Shown here: in pieces, positions 10,786-20,766 of the stretch
Layout: each line of letters begins with the position of its first letter
Position numbering within the stretch: position 1 is the first letter of the stretch
Origin: Aeromonas media
GTDB taxonomy: Bacteria; Pseudomonadota; Gammaproteobacteria; Enterobacterales; Aeromonadaceae
Assembly: GCF_000819985.1 (NCBI RefSeq)
Contig: NZ_CDBZ01000068.1
Span: 1-64,000, forward strand
DNA length: 64,000 bases
Direction: 5' to 3'
Notes under the pieces: generated by a model
The model's database searches: none
Told to the model about the DNA's origin: nothing
The model's input: the letters and a program-made list of their open reading frames with translations, nothing else
Program-made: the position numbers and the translations under genes

Positions 10786-11586
10786 ATGTCCAGACTGTTT
10801 CATGTCAATGCCTTCAGCCAGCACCCCTTCGGGGGCAACCCCGCCATCGTCGTATTGGGGCCCGAGCGCAGCGATGCCGAGCTGCAGGCCATGGCGGCGG
10901 AGTTCAACCTGTCGGAGACCGCCTTCCTCAGCCCCCTGGGGGAGGCGCACTATCGGCTGCGCTGGTTTACCCCGACGGTCGAGGTGGATCTCTGCGGTCA
11001 CGGTACCCTGGCGGCGGCCCATGTGCTGTGGCAAACCGGGGAGGTGGCCCGCTCCCAGACGCTGCGCTTCGAGACCCGCAGTGGCCTGCTGGAGGCCCGC
11101 GCCGAGGGGGAGTGGATCCGGCTCGACTTTCCGCGTACCCCCCTTGCTCCACTGACACTGGATCCCGCTTATGCCGAGGCCCTCGGCTGCACACCGCTGC
11201 AGACCCTGGCCGCTGGCGCCAAGTTCCTGCTGGTGCTCGGCAGCGAGCAGGAGGTGCAGGCCCTCAAGCCGGACTTCCACGCCCTGCGGGCCTTGCCCGG
11301 TCGTGGCCTGATGGTGACGGCGCCGTCGAGGGATCCGGACCATGACTTTGTTTCTCGCTATTTCGCCCCCTGGGTCGGGGTGGAGGAGGATCCGGTGACC
11401 GGCTCCAACCACTGCGCCTTGGTGCCCTTCTGGGCCGAGCGCCTCGGCAGGACGCAACTGAGGGCGCGCCAGATCTCCGCGCGGGGCGGGGAGCTTGTGC
11501 TCGAGTTGCAGGGAGACAGGGTGTGGATGTCGGGTCAGGCGCTGACCCTGTGGCAGGGGGAGTGGCTGCTGCCGCCCTGCCCATAA
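10786..11586 (+). CDS. PhzF family isomerase-like protein
   Basis: Member of the PhzF/diaminopimelate-epimerase fold family, 266 residues. Family hallmarks are VNAFSQHPFGGNPAIVVL at the N-terminus, the catalytic glutamate in NLSETAFL, TPTVEVDLCGHGTLAAAHVL, and the C-terminal VEEDPVTGSNHCAL. There are no phenazine genes nearby, so a role in phenazine synthesis is not implied; most chromosomal homologues have no known substrate. Single gene with its own terminator, divergent from cysJ. Confidence 0.88.
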   Translation: MSRLFHVNAFSQHPFGGNPAIVVLGPERSDAELQAMAAEFNLSETAFLSPLGEAHYRLRWFTPTVEVDLCGHGTLAAAHVLWQTGEVARSQTLRFETRSGLLEARAEGEWIRLDFPRTPLAPLTLDPAYAEALGCTPLQTLAAGAKFLLVLGSEQEVQALKPDFHALRALPGRGLMVTAPSRDPDHDFVSRYFAPWVGVEEDPVTGSNHCALVPFWAERLGRTQLRARQISARGGELVLELQGDRVWMSGQALTLWQGEWLLPPCP

Positions 11587-11612
11587 GCCGCAAGCCGGTT
11601 GTTGTCTTCGCC

Positions 11613-11647
11613 ATAAAAAACGCCCCGCAGTTGCGGGGCGTTTTATT
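11613..11647. terminator. Bidirectional terminator between phzF-like gene and lysS
   Basis: AAAAAACGCCCCGCA and TGCGGGGCGTTTT form a strong stem with flanking A and T runs, between convergent genes. Confidence 0.92.
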
Positions 11648-11679
11648 GCTGGCGCGCTCGGGCTGGCCGAGCGGCAGGC

Positions 11680-13218
11680 TTATTTCTGTTGCGGACGCAG
11701 GGCCGGGAACAGGATGACGTCGCGGATGGTGTGGCTGTTGGTGAACAGCATCACCAGACGGTCGATACCAATACCCTGACCGGCAGTCGGCGGCAGGCCG
11801 TGTTCCAGCGCGGTGACGAAGTCGGCGTCGTAGAACATGGCTTCGTCGTCGCCCGCTTCTTTCTGGTTCACCTGATCCTGGAAGCGCTTGGCCTGATCTT
11901 CTGCATCGTTCAGCTCGGAGAAGCCGTTGGCCAGCTCGCGGCCACCGATGAAGAATTCGAAGCGATCGGTCACGTCCGGGTTCACGTCGTTGCGGCGGGC
12001 CAGCGGAGAGACGGCAGCCGGGTACTCGGTGATGAAGGTCGGTTGCAGCAGCATGTGCTCAACGGTCTCTTCGAAGATGGCGGTGATCACGTGGCCCAGC
12101 TCCCAGCCCTTCATCAGCTCGATGTGCAGACGCTTGGCGACGGCGGTGGCGCTCTCCAGGGTGGCCAGATCGTCCTTGGTCACATCCGGGTTGAACTTCA
12201 GGATGGACTCGACCATGGTGAGGCGCTGGAACGGCTGACCGAAGTCGATGGTCAGACCCTCTTCGCCCTCTTTGGCGTAACGGATCTTGGTGTCACCCAG
12301 GATGTCCTGGGCCAGGGTGCGCAGCAGCTCCTCGGTGAGATCCATCAGATCGATGTAATCGGCATAGGCCATGTAGAACTCGATCATGGTGAACTCGGGG
12401 TTGTGACGCACCGAGATCCCTTCGTTACGGAAGTTACGGTTGATCTCGTAGACACGCTCGAAACCACCCACCACCAGACGCTTCAGATAGAGCTCGGGGG
12501 CGATACGCAGGTACATGTCGATGTCCAGCGCATTGTGGTGGGTAACGAACGGACGCGCGGAGGCACCACCCGGGATGACCTGCATCATGGGGGTTTCCAC
12601 TTCCATGAAGCGCTTCTCGTTGAAGAACTTGCGGATGCCGGCCACCACCTGGGTGCGGATCATGAAGGTCTTGCGGGACTCTTCGTTGGCGATCAGATCC
12701 AGGTAGCGCTGGCGGCAGCGGGCTTCCTGATCGGTCAGGCCCTTGTGCTTCTCGGGCAGCGGACGCAGTGCCTTGGTCAGCAGGCGGATTTCGCCCACAT
12801 GGACGGAGAGCTCGCCGGTGTTGGTGCGGAACAGCGTCCCTTCGACACCGACGATGTCCCCCAGATCCCACTTCTTGAACTGCTCGTTGTAGAAGCCTTC
12901 CGGCAGGTCGTCACGGGTCACGTAGATCTGGATCTTGCCAGCCATGTCCTGCAGGGTCGCGAAGGAAGCCTTGCCCATGATCCGGCGGGTCATGATACGA
13001 CCGGCAATCTTCACCCGTTTATTCAAGGCCACCAGCTCGTCGGCGCTCTTGTCGCCAAACTCGGCGTGCAGATCGCCGGACAGGCTGTCACGACGGAAGT
13101 CGTTGGGGAAAGGGTTGCCCTGGGCGCGCAAGGCGGCCAGCTTGGAGCGACGCTCAGTCATCTCGTTGTTCAGTTCGAGAGTCTGGTCGACTTCCGGAGT
13201 AGTGGTTTGTTCAGACAT
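11680..13218 (-). CDS. lysS: Lysine--tRNA ligase (class II)
   Basis: Charges tRNA-Lys with lysine in the cytosol. The 512-residue protein has an N-terminal anticodon-binding OB fold ([17 protein letters not shown], about 70-90), class II motif 2 in [18 protein letters not shown] and motif 3 in [14 protein letters not shown]. It lies 20 bases after prfB on the same strand, the prfB-lysS operon seen in E. coli. It ends in a shared bidirectional terminator. Confidence 0.98.
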   Translation of the reverse strand: MSEQTTTPEVDQTLELNNEMTERRSKLAALRAQGNPFPNDFRRDSLSGDLHAEFGDKSADELVALNKRVKIAGRIMTRRIMGKASFATLQDMAGKIQIYVTRDDLPEGFYNEQFKKWDLGDIVGVEGTLFRTNTGELSVHVGEIRLLTKALRPLPEKHKGLTDQEARCRQRYLDLIANEESRKTFMIRTQVVAGIRKFFNEKRFMEVETPMMQVIPGGASARPFVTHHNALDIDMYLRIAPELYLKRLVVGGFERVYEINRNFRNEGISVRHNPEFTMIEFYMAYADYIDLMDLTEELLRTLAQDILGDTKIRYAKEGEEGLTIDFGQPFQRLTMVESILKFNPDVTKDDLATLESATAVAKRLHIELMKGWELGHVITAIFEETVEHMLLQPTFITEYPAAVSPLARRNDVNPDVTDRFEFFIGGRELANGFSELNDAEDQAKRFQDQVNQKEAGDDEAMFYDADFVTALEHGLPPTAGQGIGIDRLVMLFTNSHTIRDVILFPALRPQQK

Positions 13219-13238
13219 GGTGATTCCTGCTGCTCTGT

Positions 13239-14337
13239 TTACAGGCCTGATTTCAGGCTGGCTTCGATAAACTTGTCCAAGTCGCCGTCGAGTACCGATT
13301 GGGTATTGCGGGTCTCGACGCCGGTACGCAGATCCTTGATACGGGAGTCATCCAGTACGTAGGAGCGGATCTGGCTGCCCCAGCCGATGTCGGACTTGGT
13401 CTCTTCGAGGGCTTGCTTCTCGGCGTTCTGCTTCTGAATTTCCAGCTCGTAGAGCTTGGCCTTCAGCTGCTTCATACACTGATCTTTGTTCTTGTGCTGG
13501 GAACGGTCGTTCTGGCACTGCACCACGACCCCGGTCGGGACGTGGGTGATACGCACCGCGGACTCGGTCCGGTTGACGTGCTGACCACCGGCACCGGAGG
13601 CGCGGTAGACGTCGATGCGCAGATCCGCCGGGTTGATCTCGATCTCGATGTCATCATCGATCTCGGGATAGACGAAGACGGAGCAGAACGAGGTGTGGCG
13701 ACGGCCGCCGGAGTCGAACGGCGACTTGCGAACCAGACGATGCACGCCGGTTTCGGTGCGCAGCCAGCCGAAGGCATACTCGCCGGTGAACTTGACGGTG
13801 GCGGACTTGATGCCGGCCACGTCACCCTCGGAGCATTCGATGAGCTCGGGCTTGTAGCCGTGGGCATCACCCCAGCGCAGGTACATGCGCAGCACCATGT
13901 TGGCCCAGTCCTGGGCCTCGGTGCCGCCGGAGCCGGACTGGATATCGATGTAGCAGTCGGAGCCGTCGTGCTGGCCGGAGAACATGCGACGGAACTCGAG
14001 ATCCACCAGCTTGGCTTCCAGCTGATCGGCTTCGGCGACGGCCTCGTTGAAGGTCTCCTCGTCTTCGCCCTCGACCGCCAGGCTGACCAGCATCTCGACG
14101 TCCTCAGCACCTTGTGTCAAGACGTCTATGGTGCTGACCACATTGTCCAGCGACACGCGTTCCTTGCCCAGCGCCTGTGCGCGTTCCGGCTCATTCCAGA
14201 CATCCGGCTGTTCCAGCTCGGCATTGACCTCTTCTAGACGCTCTTTCTTGGCGTCATAGTCAAAGGTACCCCCTAAGCAGCTCGGTCCTCTCAGACAGCT
14301 CCTTAAGCTTGTTTAATACAGGATTGACTTCAAACAT
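13239..14337 (-). CDS. prfB: Peptide chain release factor 2 (programmed +1 frameshift)
   Basis: Releases finished peptides at UGA and UAA codons. Two frames are needed: 25 codons from the ATG at 14337 run into an in-frame TGA at 14262-14260, and the second frame resumes at GAC (14261-14259). The joined product is 365 residues, the length of E. coli RF2. The specificity tripeptide SPF is in RKSPFDSGG and the catalytic GGQ in GAGGQHVN. The frameshift makes RF2 autoregulatory: when RF2 is scarce, ribosomes pause at TGA and slip. Upstream gene of the prfB-lysS operon. Confidence 0.97.
14259..14274 (-). promoter_or_regulatory. prfB programmed frameshift site
   Basis: Read on the minus strand: AGGGGG TAC CTT TGA C. 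The AGGGGG is a Shine-Dalgarno-like element placed three bases before the CTT slip codon, and TGA is the pause codon. This is the canonical RF2 recoding site; the only change from the E. coli form is TAC for TAT. Confidence 0.95.
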
Positions 14338-14589
14338 CGTGAAAACTCTCGGGGTCGATGTGATTTAAAAACGGGATATTCTAGCCAATTGCGGAAGGAA
14401 TAAACAGGGTTGGCTGGCCCTGGCCGCCTTCTGTCACCGATTTCGGATGTCGTTTTGTGCATTCTTGCGGAAAATATCGTCAGTCACCCCATTTTCGGCT
14501 TCAGTTTCGTGCGCCTTGGCCGCTAACAACAACATGGAGTGCCGCGCACTTTTCGAGTAATCCTGTTCCTGACCCCACAAGAAGAAAGC

Positions 14590-16464
14590 ATGATGAAAAA
14601 CCTATCACTCAAGCAGAAGATACTGTTGTCTGTGGTGATCGCCCTCTCCCTGGTGATCCTGCTGCTCTCCTGGCAGAGCTACAGCAGCCAGAAGTCCCTG
14701 TTGCTGCAAGGCAGTCAGGAACAGGTGCAGCGCCTCGGCAGCCAGCAGGCCGCCAGTGTCAGTGACTGGCTCGCCGCCCGTCGCGACGTGATCCAGGCCC
14801 TTGGCAACAAGGCCGGCCCCGAGCCCCTCAACGCCCTGCAACAGGCCCAGGTGTCCGGCCGCTTCCAGCTCACCTACTTCGGTGAGGGCGGCGGCAAGAT
14901 GAATGACTCGGATCCCTCCATCAATCGTGACGGTTACGATCCCCGCTCTCGTGGCTGGTATCAGGAAGCCATGGCCAAGGGCGGCATGATCGTCACCAAA
15001 CCCTATCTGGACGTGGCCTACAACGTCATGGTTGTGACCCTGGCTCAACCGGCCCAGGGCGGCGTGGTCGGCGGCGACCTCTCCATCGCCTCCCTGGTGG
15101 AGGATGTCACCAAGATGGCCCTGCCGGCGGACGGCTTCGCCATCCTGATGCACAAGGATGGCACCGTCATCGCCTACAAAGATGCGGCCAAGGCGATGAA
15201 GCCTGCCAGCGAGATCGACAATGATATCTCCAATGCCCTGATCGAGCAGAGTAAGAGCAGCAACAGCCTGCTCCCCGTCTATTTTGACAACGAAGGCCGC
15301 GACAAGCTGCTGTGGGCGACGGACATCCCGAACACCGACTGGGAGCTGGTGCTGGTGCTGGACAAGGCCACCCTGGAGGCGCCGCTCTCCTCCCTGCTGA
15401 TGACCCAGCTCGGCCTGGCCCTGCTGGTACTGGTGGGCAGCATCATCGCCATCTCCTGGCTGGTCAGCCTGCTGCTGGGCCCGCTCGGCAAGGTTTCCCA
15501 GGCTCTGGCCCGCATCGCCGACGGTAACGGCGATCTGACCCAGCGCATCAAGATCGACGCCAATGACGAGGTGGGCCAGCTGGCCAACAGCTTCAACCGT
15601 TTCGTCGGCAGCCAGCACCAGCTGATCGGCAACATCCGCCAGCTTGCCAACGAGCTGAACGCCGATGCGGAGCGCAGTCTGGTAACCAACCAGGCCGCGG
15701 TGGAAGAGCTGCAGCGCCAGCAGCAGGAGGTGACCATGGTTGCCACTGCGGTCACCGAGATGGCGAGCGCCACCATGGAGATCGCCGGCAACGCCGAGAA
15801 CACCGCCGCCGCCGCCCAGCAATCCGCCCAGAGCAGCGAGCAGGGCAAGATGCTGGTGAACCAGACCCGCCAGTCCATCAACAACCTGGCCGAGGAGGTG
15901 GGTCAGGCCACCGGCGTTATCGGCGAGTTGAGCCGTCACGCCCAGGCCATCTCCGGCATTCTCTCCACCATCCAGGGCATCGCCGAGCAGACCAACCTGC
16001 TGGCGCTGAACGCGGCCATCGAAGCGGCCCGTGCCGGTGAACAGGGTCGCGGTTTCGCCGTGGTGGCGGACGAGGTGAGGGTGCTGTCGCGCCGTACCCA
16101 GGACTCCACCCAGGAGATCCAGTCCACCATAGAGACCCTGCAGCAGACCACGGCCCGTGCGGTCAGCCTGATGCAGACCAGCCAGGGCTTGGCCGACAAC
16201 AGCGTGAAGGACGCCGATGCCGCCGCCGCCGCACTCGAAGAGATCACCCAGGCGGTCTCGCTTATCTCCGACATGGCGGGTCAGATCGCCACTGCCGCCG
16301 AGGAGCAGACCCAGGTGACCGGTGAGATCACCCAGAACACCACCGCCATCAAGGATGTGAGCGACGAGATCACCGCCTCCGCCATGCGCGACCTCGATCA
16401 GGCGCACAACCTCAAGGGGCGCGCCACCAATCTGAACCAGCAGGTGTCGACCTTTATCCTGTAA
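14590..16464 (+). CDS. Methyl-accepting chemotaxis protein
   Basis: Transmembrane chemoreceptor of about 624 residues. A first membrane segment at about 10-30 is followed by a periplasmic dCache-type sensor with the [12 protein letters not shown] motif and [13 protein letters not shown] second membrane segment (about 275-297) leads into HAMP, then a signalling domain with the conserved hairpin [32 protein letters not shown] (about 475-505). There is no NWETF-like CheR/CheB tether at the C-terminus. The ATG at 14590 (or the adjacent one at 14593) fits the membrane topology better than one 17 codons upstream. The ligand cannot be told from sequence. Confidence 0.92.
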   Translation: MMKNLSLKQKILLSVVIALSLVILLLSWQSYSSQKSLLLQGSQEQVQRLGSQQAASVSDWLAARRDVIQALGNKAGPEPLNALQQAQVSGRFQLTYFGEGGGKMNDSDPSINRDGYDPRSRGWYQEAMAKGGMIVTKPYLDVAYNVMVVTLAQPAQGGVVGGDLSIASLVEDVTKMALPADGFAILMHKDGTVIAYKDAAKAMKPASEIDNDISNALIEQSKSSNSLLPVYFDNEGRDKLLWATDIPNTDWELVLVLDKATLEAPLSSLLMTQLGLALLVLVGSIIAISWLVSLLLGPLGKVSQALARIADGNGDLTQRIKIDANDEVGQLANSFNRFVGSQHQLIGNIRQLANELNADAERSLVTNQAAVEELQRQQQEVTMVATAVTEMASATMEIAGNAENTAAAAQQSAQSSEQGKMLVNQTRQSINNLAEEVGQATGVIGELSRHAQAISGILSTIQGIAEQTNLLALNAAIEAARAGEQGRGFAVVADEVRVLSRRTQDSTQEIQSTIETLQQTTARAVSLMQTSQGLADNSVKDADAAAAALEEITQAVSLISDMAGQIATAAEEQTQVTGEITQNTTAIKDVSDEITASAMRDLDQAHNLKGRATNLNQQVSTFIL

Positions 16465-16496
16465 GACGCCAGTCGCAGCCTGTTCGAGCTGACATA

Positions 16497-16534
16497 AACA
16501 AGCCCCGCACTCGAGAGAGCGCGGGGCTTGTTCG
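16497..16534 (+). terminator. Rho-independent terminator after chemoreceptor gene
   Basis: ACAAGCCCCGC and GCGGGGCTTGT arms with a ten-base loop; the T-run is weak (TTCGTC). Confidence 0.75.
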
Positions 16535-16624
16535 TCAGGGGCTGTTGGTATGTCGTCAACGCTGCTTGCGCCGAAACGTCAATTGCGCCAGGCGATCTCC
16601 CTCTGGCATGTTCGCCTGGGAACG

Positions 16625-18973
16625 TCAGCGAGTGAATGAATTCACTTGGCTACAGGTCTCTGCCAATCCGGTGGGCGCTGTGCCAGCTTTGAGTTCAAGC
16701 CATTGAGTCAGATCGGTTTTGTTCATGGGATGCGCAAACAGGTAGCCTTGCATCAAATGGCACCCCAATTGGTAGAGTTGTATACGCATCTCCTCGGTCT
16801 CGACGCCTTCTGCAATGACTGGCATGTCAAGTTCACGTCCCAGTAAAAGCACCGCTTTGACGAGTCTTTCATCCCCCTTCAGCAGCGTCTGGGTGAAGCT
16901 GTAGTCCAGTTTGATCGCATCGATAGGCAGAGATAGCAATCGTTCCAGGGAGGAGTAACCGGTGCCAAAGTCATCAAGATGGATTTTGAATCCTGCTTGA
17001 GTCAGTGCCAGCAGTTGATCTTCCAAGCGACCGTGATTTTCGGCAAACAGACTCTCCGTTAGTTCAAAATGGATCGCGCTTCTTGGCAACTGATGACGAT
17101 CGGCCAGCTCGGTGAGTTGTGTCACCAGATCTGGCTCCATCAATTGCAGTACCGACAGATTGATATTGATGTTCAGGTCGGGGTAGGCGTATCTCAGTTC
17201 ATGCAGCGTTCCCATCGCCTGGTCGGCAATCCACTTGCCCAGTGGGATAATCAGCTCGGCCTGTTCTGCCAGAGGGATAAATACACTGGGGGGGCAGAAC
17301 CCCGTTGGGGTGGGCCAGCGGCACAGGGTTTCCACCATGGCGACGCGGTCACTTTCCACATCCATGATGGGTTGATACCAGACCTCAAATTGTCGCAGTT
17401 GCAACCCTTCCCGCAGCGCTTGTTCCAGCTGCATGCGCTGTGAAAGCTGATGATGCAAGATCTCTCGATAACAACGGTAGCAATGTTTGCCCGCCTGCTT
17501 GGCATCATACATGGCCAAGTCGGCGTTTCGGATGAGCTCATCTGCGCCCATGGCGCCATCATCGTAGGCAATTCCGATAGAGGCACCGACCTGGATTTTT
17601 CGTCCCCCCTGCTCGATTTGCTGGCCGGATATAGTCAGCATCAGCCGTTCGGCGAGCGAAATGGCCCCCTCTTCCTCTCTGACCATCTTGGTGATGATGG
17701 CAAATTCGTCACCACCTATGCGAAACAGCATGTCTTCACCACGAATAGCCTGCTTGAGACGCCCTGCGATGGTTAGCAAGACCTGATCCCCTGTCTCGTG
17801 CCCCAGACTGTCATTGAGGGTCTTGAAATCGTCCAGATCGATCATCAGCAAGGCAATGCGGCCACGGTCATGTTTGGCGCGCAGGCAGGGATGCTGATTG
17901 AGCTGCTCGCTCAACAATTTCCGGTTGCCCAATTGGGTCAGTCCATCGCGTCTGGCCTCGTTGTAGAGGGCCTGCTCCGAGAGTCGGAGCTGTTCCACCA
18001 TGCTATTGAGCGCCCTGGCCAGGGTATCGAACTCGGGACTACCCGATAAAGGCCAATGTTTGCTTGTGGGCTGCAAGCTGCTGTATTGCTCGGCCAGGCG
18101 GGTAAAAGTGGTGAGCCGACGCATCACCATGCGTTCATAAATGGTAATAGTGCCCAGGCCGGCGGCGATCAGGAGCAGTGTTGAGTTGATGAGTAGCATG
18201 CGATTGCTGAGCCGCTGTTGTGTCAGCAATTGGTGATCCGGGGGGACGTGCAGTATGAGGCGATGGGCATTTTCACTGTCTGGCAGAGCGCGCTGCTCGG
18301 CAAGAGGGGCCTCCCCTGTATCTCGGAGAAACTCGATGTCCAGCTTGGTCATGTCCCGGATCTGTTGCACGTCTGTCCCATCAAGTTGGCGGATCATGGC
18401 TATCCAGCCCTCCACGTGCGGGTTGGTGGCATCAGGGTCTTGAACAGGATGAACCGCTAGCAGGATGGGGTGCTCTTGATACCAGCCGTTCAGTGTGTAT
18501 CCCCGCGTGTGTTGTGATGACCAGTAGTGAGAGAGATAGTCTTGCGCTTTGGACCAGATGGGGTGGGAGTCGCCCAAGGTTACGTAGGTTGCCCCCCCTC
18601 TACCGATGACACGATAGAGCGAGTGATCCGGTCTGATGAACAGTACAAAGTGGGCATTGAGGTTATCCAGTGTTCCCGCGTTGAAGTTCTCGTCGAGATA
18701 AGTGGGCAAGCTGCCATTGATGAAGCGAATGGAGTCTCGCCATTCGGCATAGTCCCGTGTGCTGACCATGAGGCTTTTCTGCATGGATTGAATGTACTGC
18801 TGTGCACGATCCAGGGCTGCTTGCTGATTATGCTCGTTTAAAATCCGGGTATTGGCAGAGAGTACAGCCGTGCTGACGCCATAACTGATGGCTGCTGCGC
18901 ATGAGATCAGCAGCAGAAGATAGAGAGACACTTTATTGCGCAGACTATTGAGTCTCACCGCACCACCTCGCAT
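16625..18973 (-). CDS. CHASE4-GGDEF-EAL cyclic-di-GMP signalling protein
   Basis: Inner-membrane protein of 782 residues likely to make or degrade cyclic-di-GMP. Membrane segment at about 13-33, periplasmic CHASE4-type sensor (TRDYAEWRDSIRFINGSLP, about 60-80), second membrane segment near 255-275, a HAMP-like linker, then GGDEF with intact GGDEF motif and an RxxD inhibitory site (RGED five residues before it). The EAL domain carries ETL instead of EAL but keeps NINLSV, FELTES, DDFGTG, IKLD, AEGVET and QGYLF, so it may still be active. Base composition is visibly lower in GC than the flanking genes (a sampled 60-base line is 52% GC against 70% in gltS), hinting at a separate origin. Confidence 0.9.
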   Translation of the reverse strand: MRGGAVRLNSLRNKVSLYLLLLISCAAAISYGVSTAVLSANTRILNEHNQQAALDRAQQYIQSMQKSLMVSTRDYAEWRDSIRFINGSLPTYLDENFNAGTLDNLNAHFVLFIRPDHSLYRVIGRGGATYVTLGDSHPIWSKAQDYLSHYWSSQHTRGYTLNGWYQEHPILLAVHPVQDPDATNPHVEGWIAMIRQLDGTDVQQIRDMTKLDIEFLRDTGEAPLAEQRALPDSENAHRLILHVPPDHQLLTQQRLSNRMLLINSTLLLIAAGLGTITIYERMVMRRLTTFTRLAEQYSSLQPTSKHWPLSGSPEFDTLARALNSMVEQLRLSEQALYNEARRDGLTQLGNRKLLSEQLNQHPCLRAKHDRGRIALLMIDLDDFKTLNDSLGHETGDQVLLTIAGRLKQAIRGEDMLFRIGGDEFAIITKMVREEEGAISLAERLMLTISGQQIEQGGRKIQVGASIGIAYDDGAMGADELIRNADLAMYDAKQAGKHCYRCYREILHHQLSQRMQLEQALREGLQLRQFEVWYQPIMDVESDRVAMVETLCRWPTPTGFCPPSVFIPLAEQAELIIPLGKWIADQAMGTLHELRYAYPDLNININLSVLQLMEPDLVTQLTELADRHQLPRSAIHFELTESLFAENHGRLEDQLLALTQAGFKIHLDDFGTGYSSLERLLSLPIDAIKLDYSFTQTLLKGDERLVKAVLLLGRELDMPVIAEGVETEEMRIQLYQLGCHLMQGYLFAHPMNKTDLTQWLELKAGTAPTGLAETCSQVNSFTR

Positions 18974-19037
18974 TGACTACGTCGTATGCCAATAGTAGTG
19001 GAAGGTGATCAATGCGGTCGCTGTCTGACTCCTATTG

Positions 19038-19076
19038 AGCAAAAAGCCCCCTCTTTGCAAAAAGAGGGGGCTTTGG
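19038..19076 (-). terminator. Terminator after gltS
   Basis: AAAGCCCCCTCTTT and AAAGAGGGGGCTTT form a 14-bp perfect stem with a GCAA loop, just beyond the gltS stop on the minus strand. Confidence 0.88.
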
Positions 19077-19134
19077 TCACCAGAATCCTCCGGACTGAGG
19101 GTTCTTGCGCATATTGCGTCTGAGAGGACGGGAA

Positions 19135-20334
19135 TTACAGGAAGGGCAGAGCCAGGAACAGCTTGATCACCACGGCATTGATGATGTCGATGAAGAAGGC
19201 ACCCACCATGGGCACCACCAGAAACGCCAGGTGGGAGGGGCCGAAGCGCTGGGTGATGGCCTGCATGTTGGCGATGGCGGTGGGGGTGGCCCCCAGACCG
19301 AAGCCACAGTGGCCCGCCGCCAGCACGGCCGCGTCATAGTTGCGGCCCATGACCCTGAAGGTGACGAAGATGGCGTAGAGCGCCATCGCCACCGTCTGGG
19401 CGGCCAGCAGGATGAAGATGGGCAGAGCCAGGCTGGCGAGATCCCACAGCTTCAGGCTCATCAGCGCCATGGCGAGGAAGAGCGACAGGCTGACGTTGCC
19501 GAGCAGGGAGACTTCCCGATCACTCACCTCGTGCCAGTTCAGCAGGGTCAGCAGGTTGCGCAGCAGCACGCCGACGAACAGCACGCAGACGAAGACCGGG
19601 AGCTCCAGGGCGCTGCCCTTGAGGTAGAGAGAGAGCATCTCGCCTCCCTTCAGGCTGATGGCAATGAGGGCCAGGGTCTCGATCACGCTGAAGGTGGTCA
19701 GCGGTCGCTCCATGTCCGGCATCTCGAAGCCTTGGGGGGCGCCGTCCCGGTTGTGCTCCTCGCCGGGCACCTGCACCTTCTTCACCAGGTAGCGGGCGAC
19801 AGGACCGCCGATCAGTCCCCCCAGCACCAGACCGAAGGTGGCGCAGGCGATGGCGAGCTCGGCGGCGGATTGCACACCGTACTTTTCGGTGAAGATGGAG
19901 CCCCAGGCCGCGCCGGTGCCGTGGCCGCCGGAGAGGGTGATGGAGCCGGCCAGCAGCCCCATGTGGGGGTCCAGACCCAGCAGGGTGGCCAGACCGACCC
20001 CCAGGCTGTTTTGCACCAGCAGCAGGCCGGTGACCACCAGCAGGAAGGTGATCACCGCCTTGCCGCCGCGCTTGAGGCTGCCCAGATCGGCGGAGAGGCC
20101 GATGGAGGCGAAGAAGGCCAGCATCAGCGGGGTTTGCAGTGTGGTGTCAAATTGCAGTTCAAGCTGCATGGTGGAGCGCAGCAGCAGCAGCACCAGAGCG
20201 ACCACCAGGCCGCCTGCCACCGGTTTGGGGATGTTGAAGGTGCGCAGGGGGCCAATCCGGTTGACCAGCAGACGGCCGAGCAGCAGCACCAGGGTGGCGG
20301 CGACCAGGGTGGCGTAGGAATCAAGTTGTATCAT
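19135..20334 (-). CDS. gltS: Sodium/glutamate symporter
   Basis: Na+-driven glutamate uptake across the inner membrane. The 399-residue product has about ten hydrophobic segments and the two GltS pore-loop signatures: GGHGTGAAWG and AGHCGFGLGATPTAIANM. I place the start at the ATG at 20334 (MIQLDSYATLVAATLV), where the family begins. An upstream in-frame extension is rich in residues unlike a transporter N-terminus. Divergent from ansA, with a 430-base region between. Confidence 0.95.
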   Translation of the reverse strand: MIQLDSYATLVAATLVLLLGRLLVNRIGPLRTFNIPKPVAGGLVVALVLLLLRSTMQLELQFDTTLQTPLMLAFFASIGLSADLGSLKRGGKAVITFLLVVTGLLLVQNSLGVGLATLLGLDPHMGLLAGSITLSGGHGTGAAWGSIFTEKYGVQSAAELAIACATFGLVLGGLIGGPVARYLVKKVQVPGEEHNRDGAPQGFEMPDMERPLTTFSVIETLALIAISLKGGEMLSLYLKGSALELPVFVCVLFVGVLLRNLLTLLNWHEVSDREVSLLGNVSLSLFLAMALMSLKLWDLASLALPIFILLAAQTVAMALYAIFVTFRVMGRNYDAAVLAAGHCGFGLGATPTAIANMQAITQRFGPSHLAFLVVPMVGAFFIDIINAVVIKLFLALPFL

Positions 20335-20766
20335 GCGGTACTCCCATGTTGATCGGCTGTGTCTTTGGCGAGAAAGACGCACAGATTCAGCCGGGATGAA
20401 ACAGTGTGGCGCAGGCGCCAGTTCAAGAGGGGGCCACGGGCCCAGTCCCAGGTAAAAATGGGATCGATGCGAGCCCGATTTCATCAGGCATCCAGATGAC
20501 ATTTATGAAAAATTCGCCGGATAGTAGCAAAAATCACCGTTTATATCCATGTTCATCATATTAATGCTCAAAACAGTGCATTAACCTAGCATTTAAAACT
20601 GCGCGCTGGGCGTGCTCCGGCCCGCAACAATGACTGCTGTCATTTGCAGCGGCAGTCTCTATAATTCGCCAGTTTCCCGCCCATGAGCGGCACCGGAATA
20701 GGAAGTGAAGGAACCGGCTAAGCCTTTAAATGTCTGCCGGTTGTCAGTCCAGAGAGAGGAGAGGGT
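20335..20766. promoter_or_regulatory. Divergent promoter region gltS / ansA
   Basis: About 430 bases with no credible gene. The middle (roughly 20505-20600) is AT-rich and should hold the two divergent promoters. The ansA ribosome-binding site GAGAGGAGAGGG is at its right edge. I see no clear known operator. Confidence 0.4.

Noticed and set aside
10786-11586. Phenazine biosynthesis cluster suggested by the PhzF-like gene
   Set aside because: No other phz genes nearby; PhzF-fold proteins are widespread without phenazine production.
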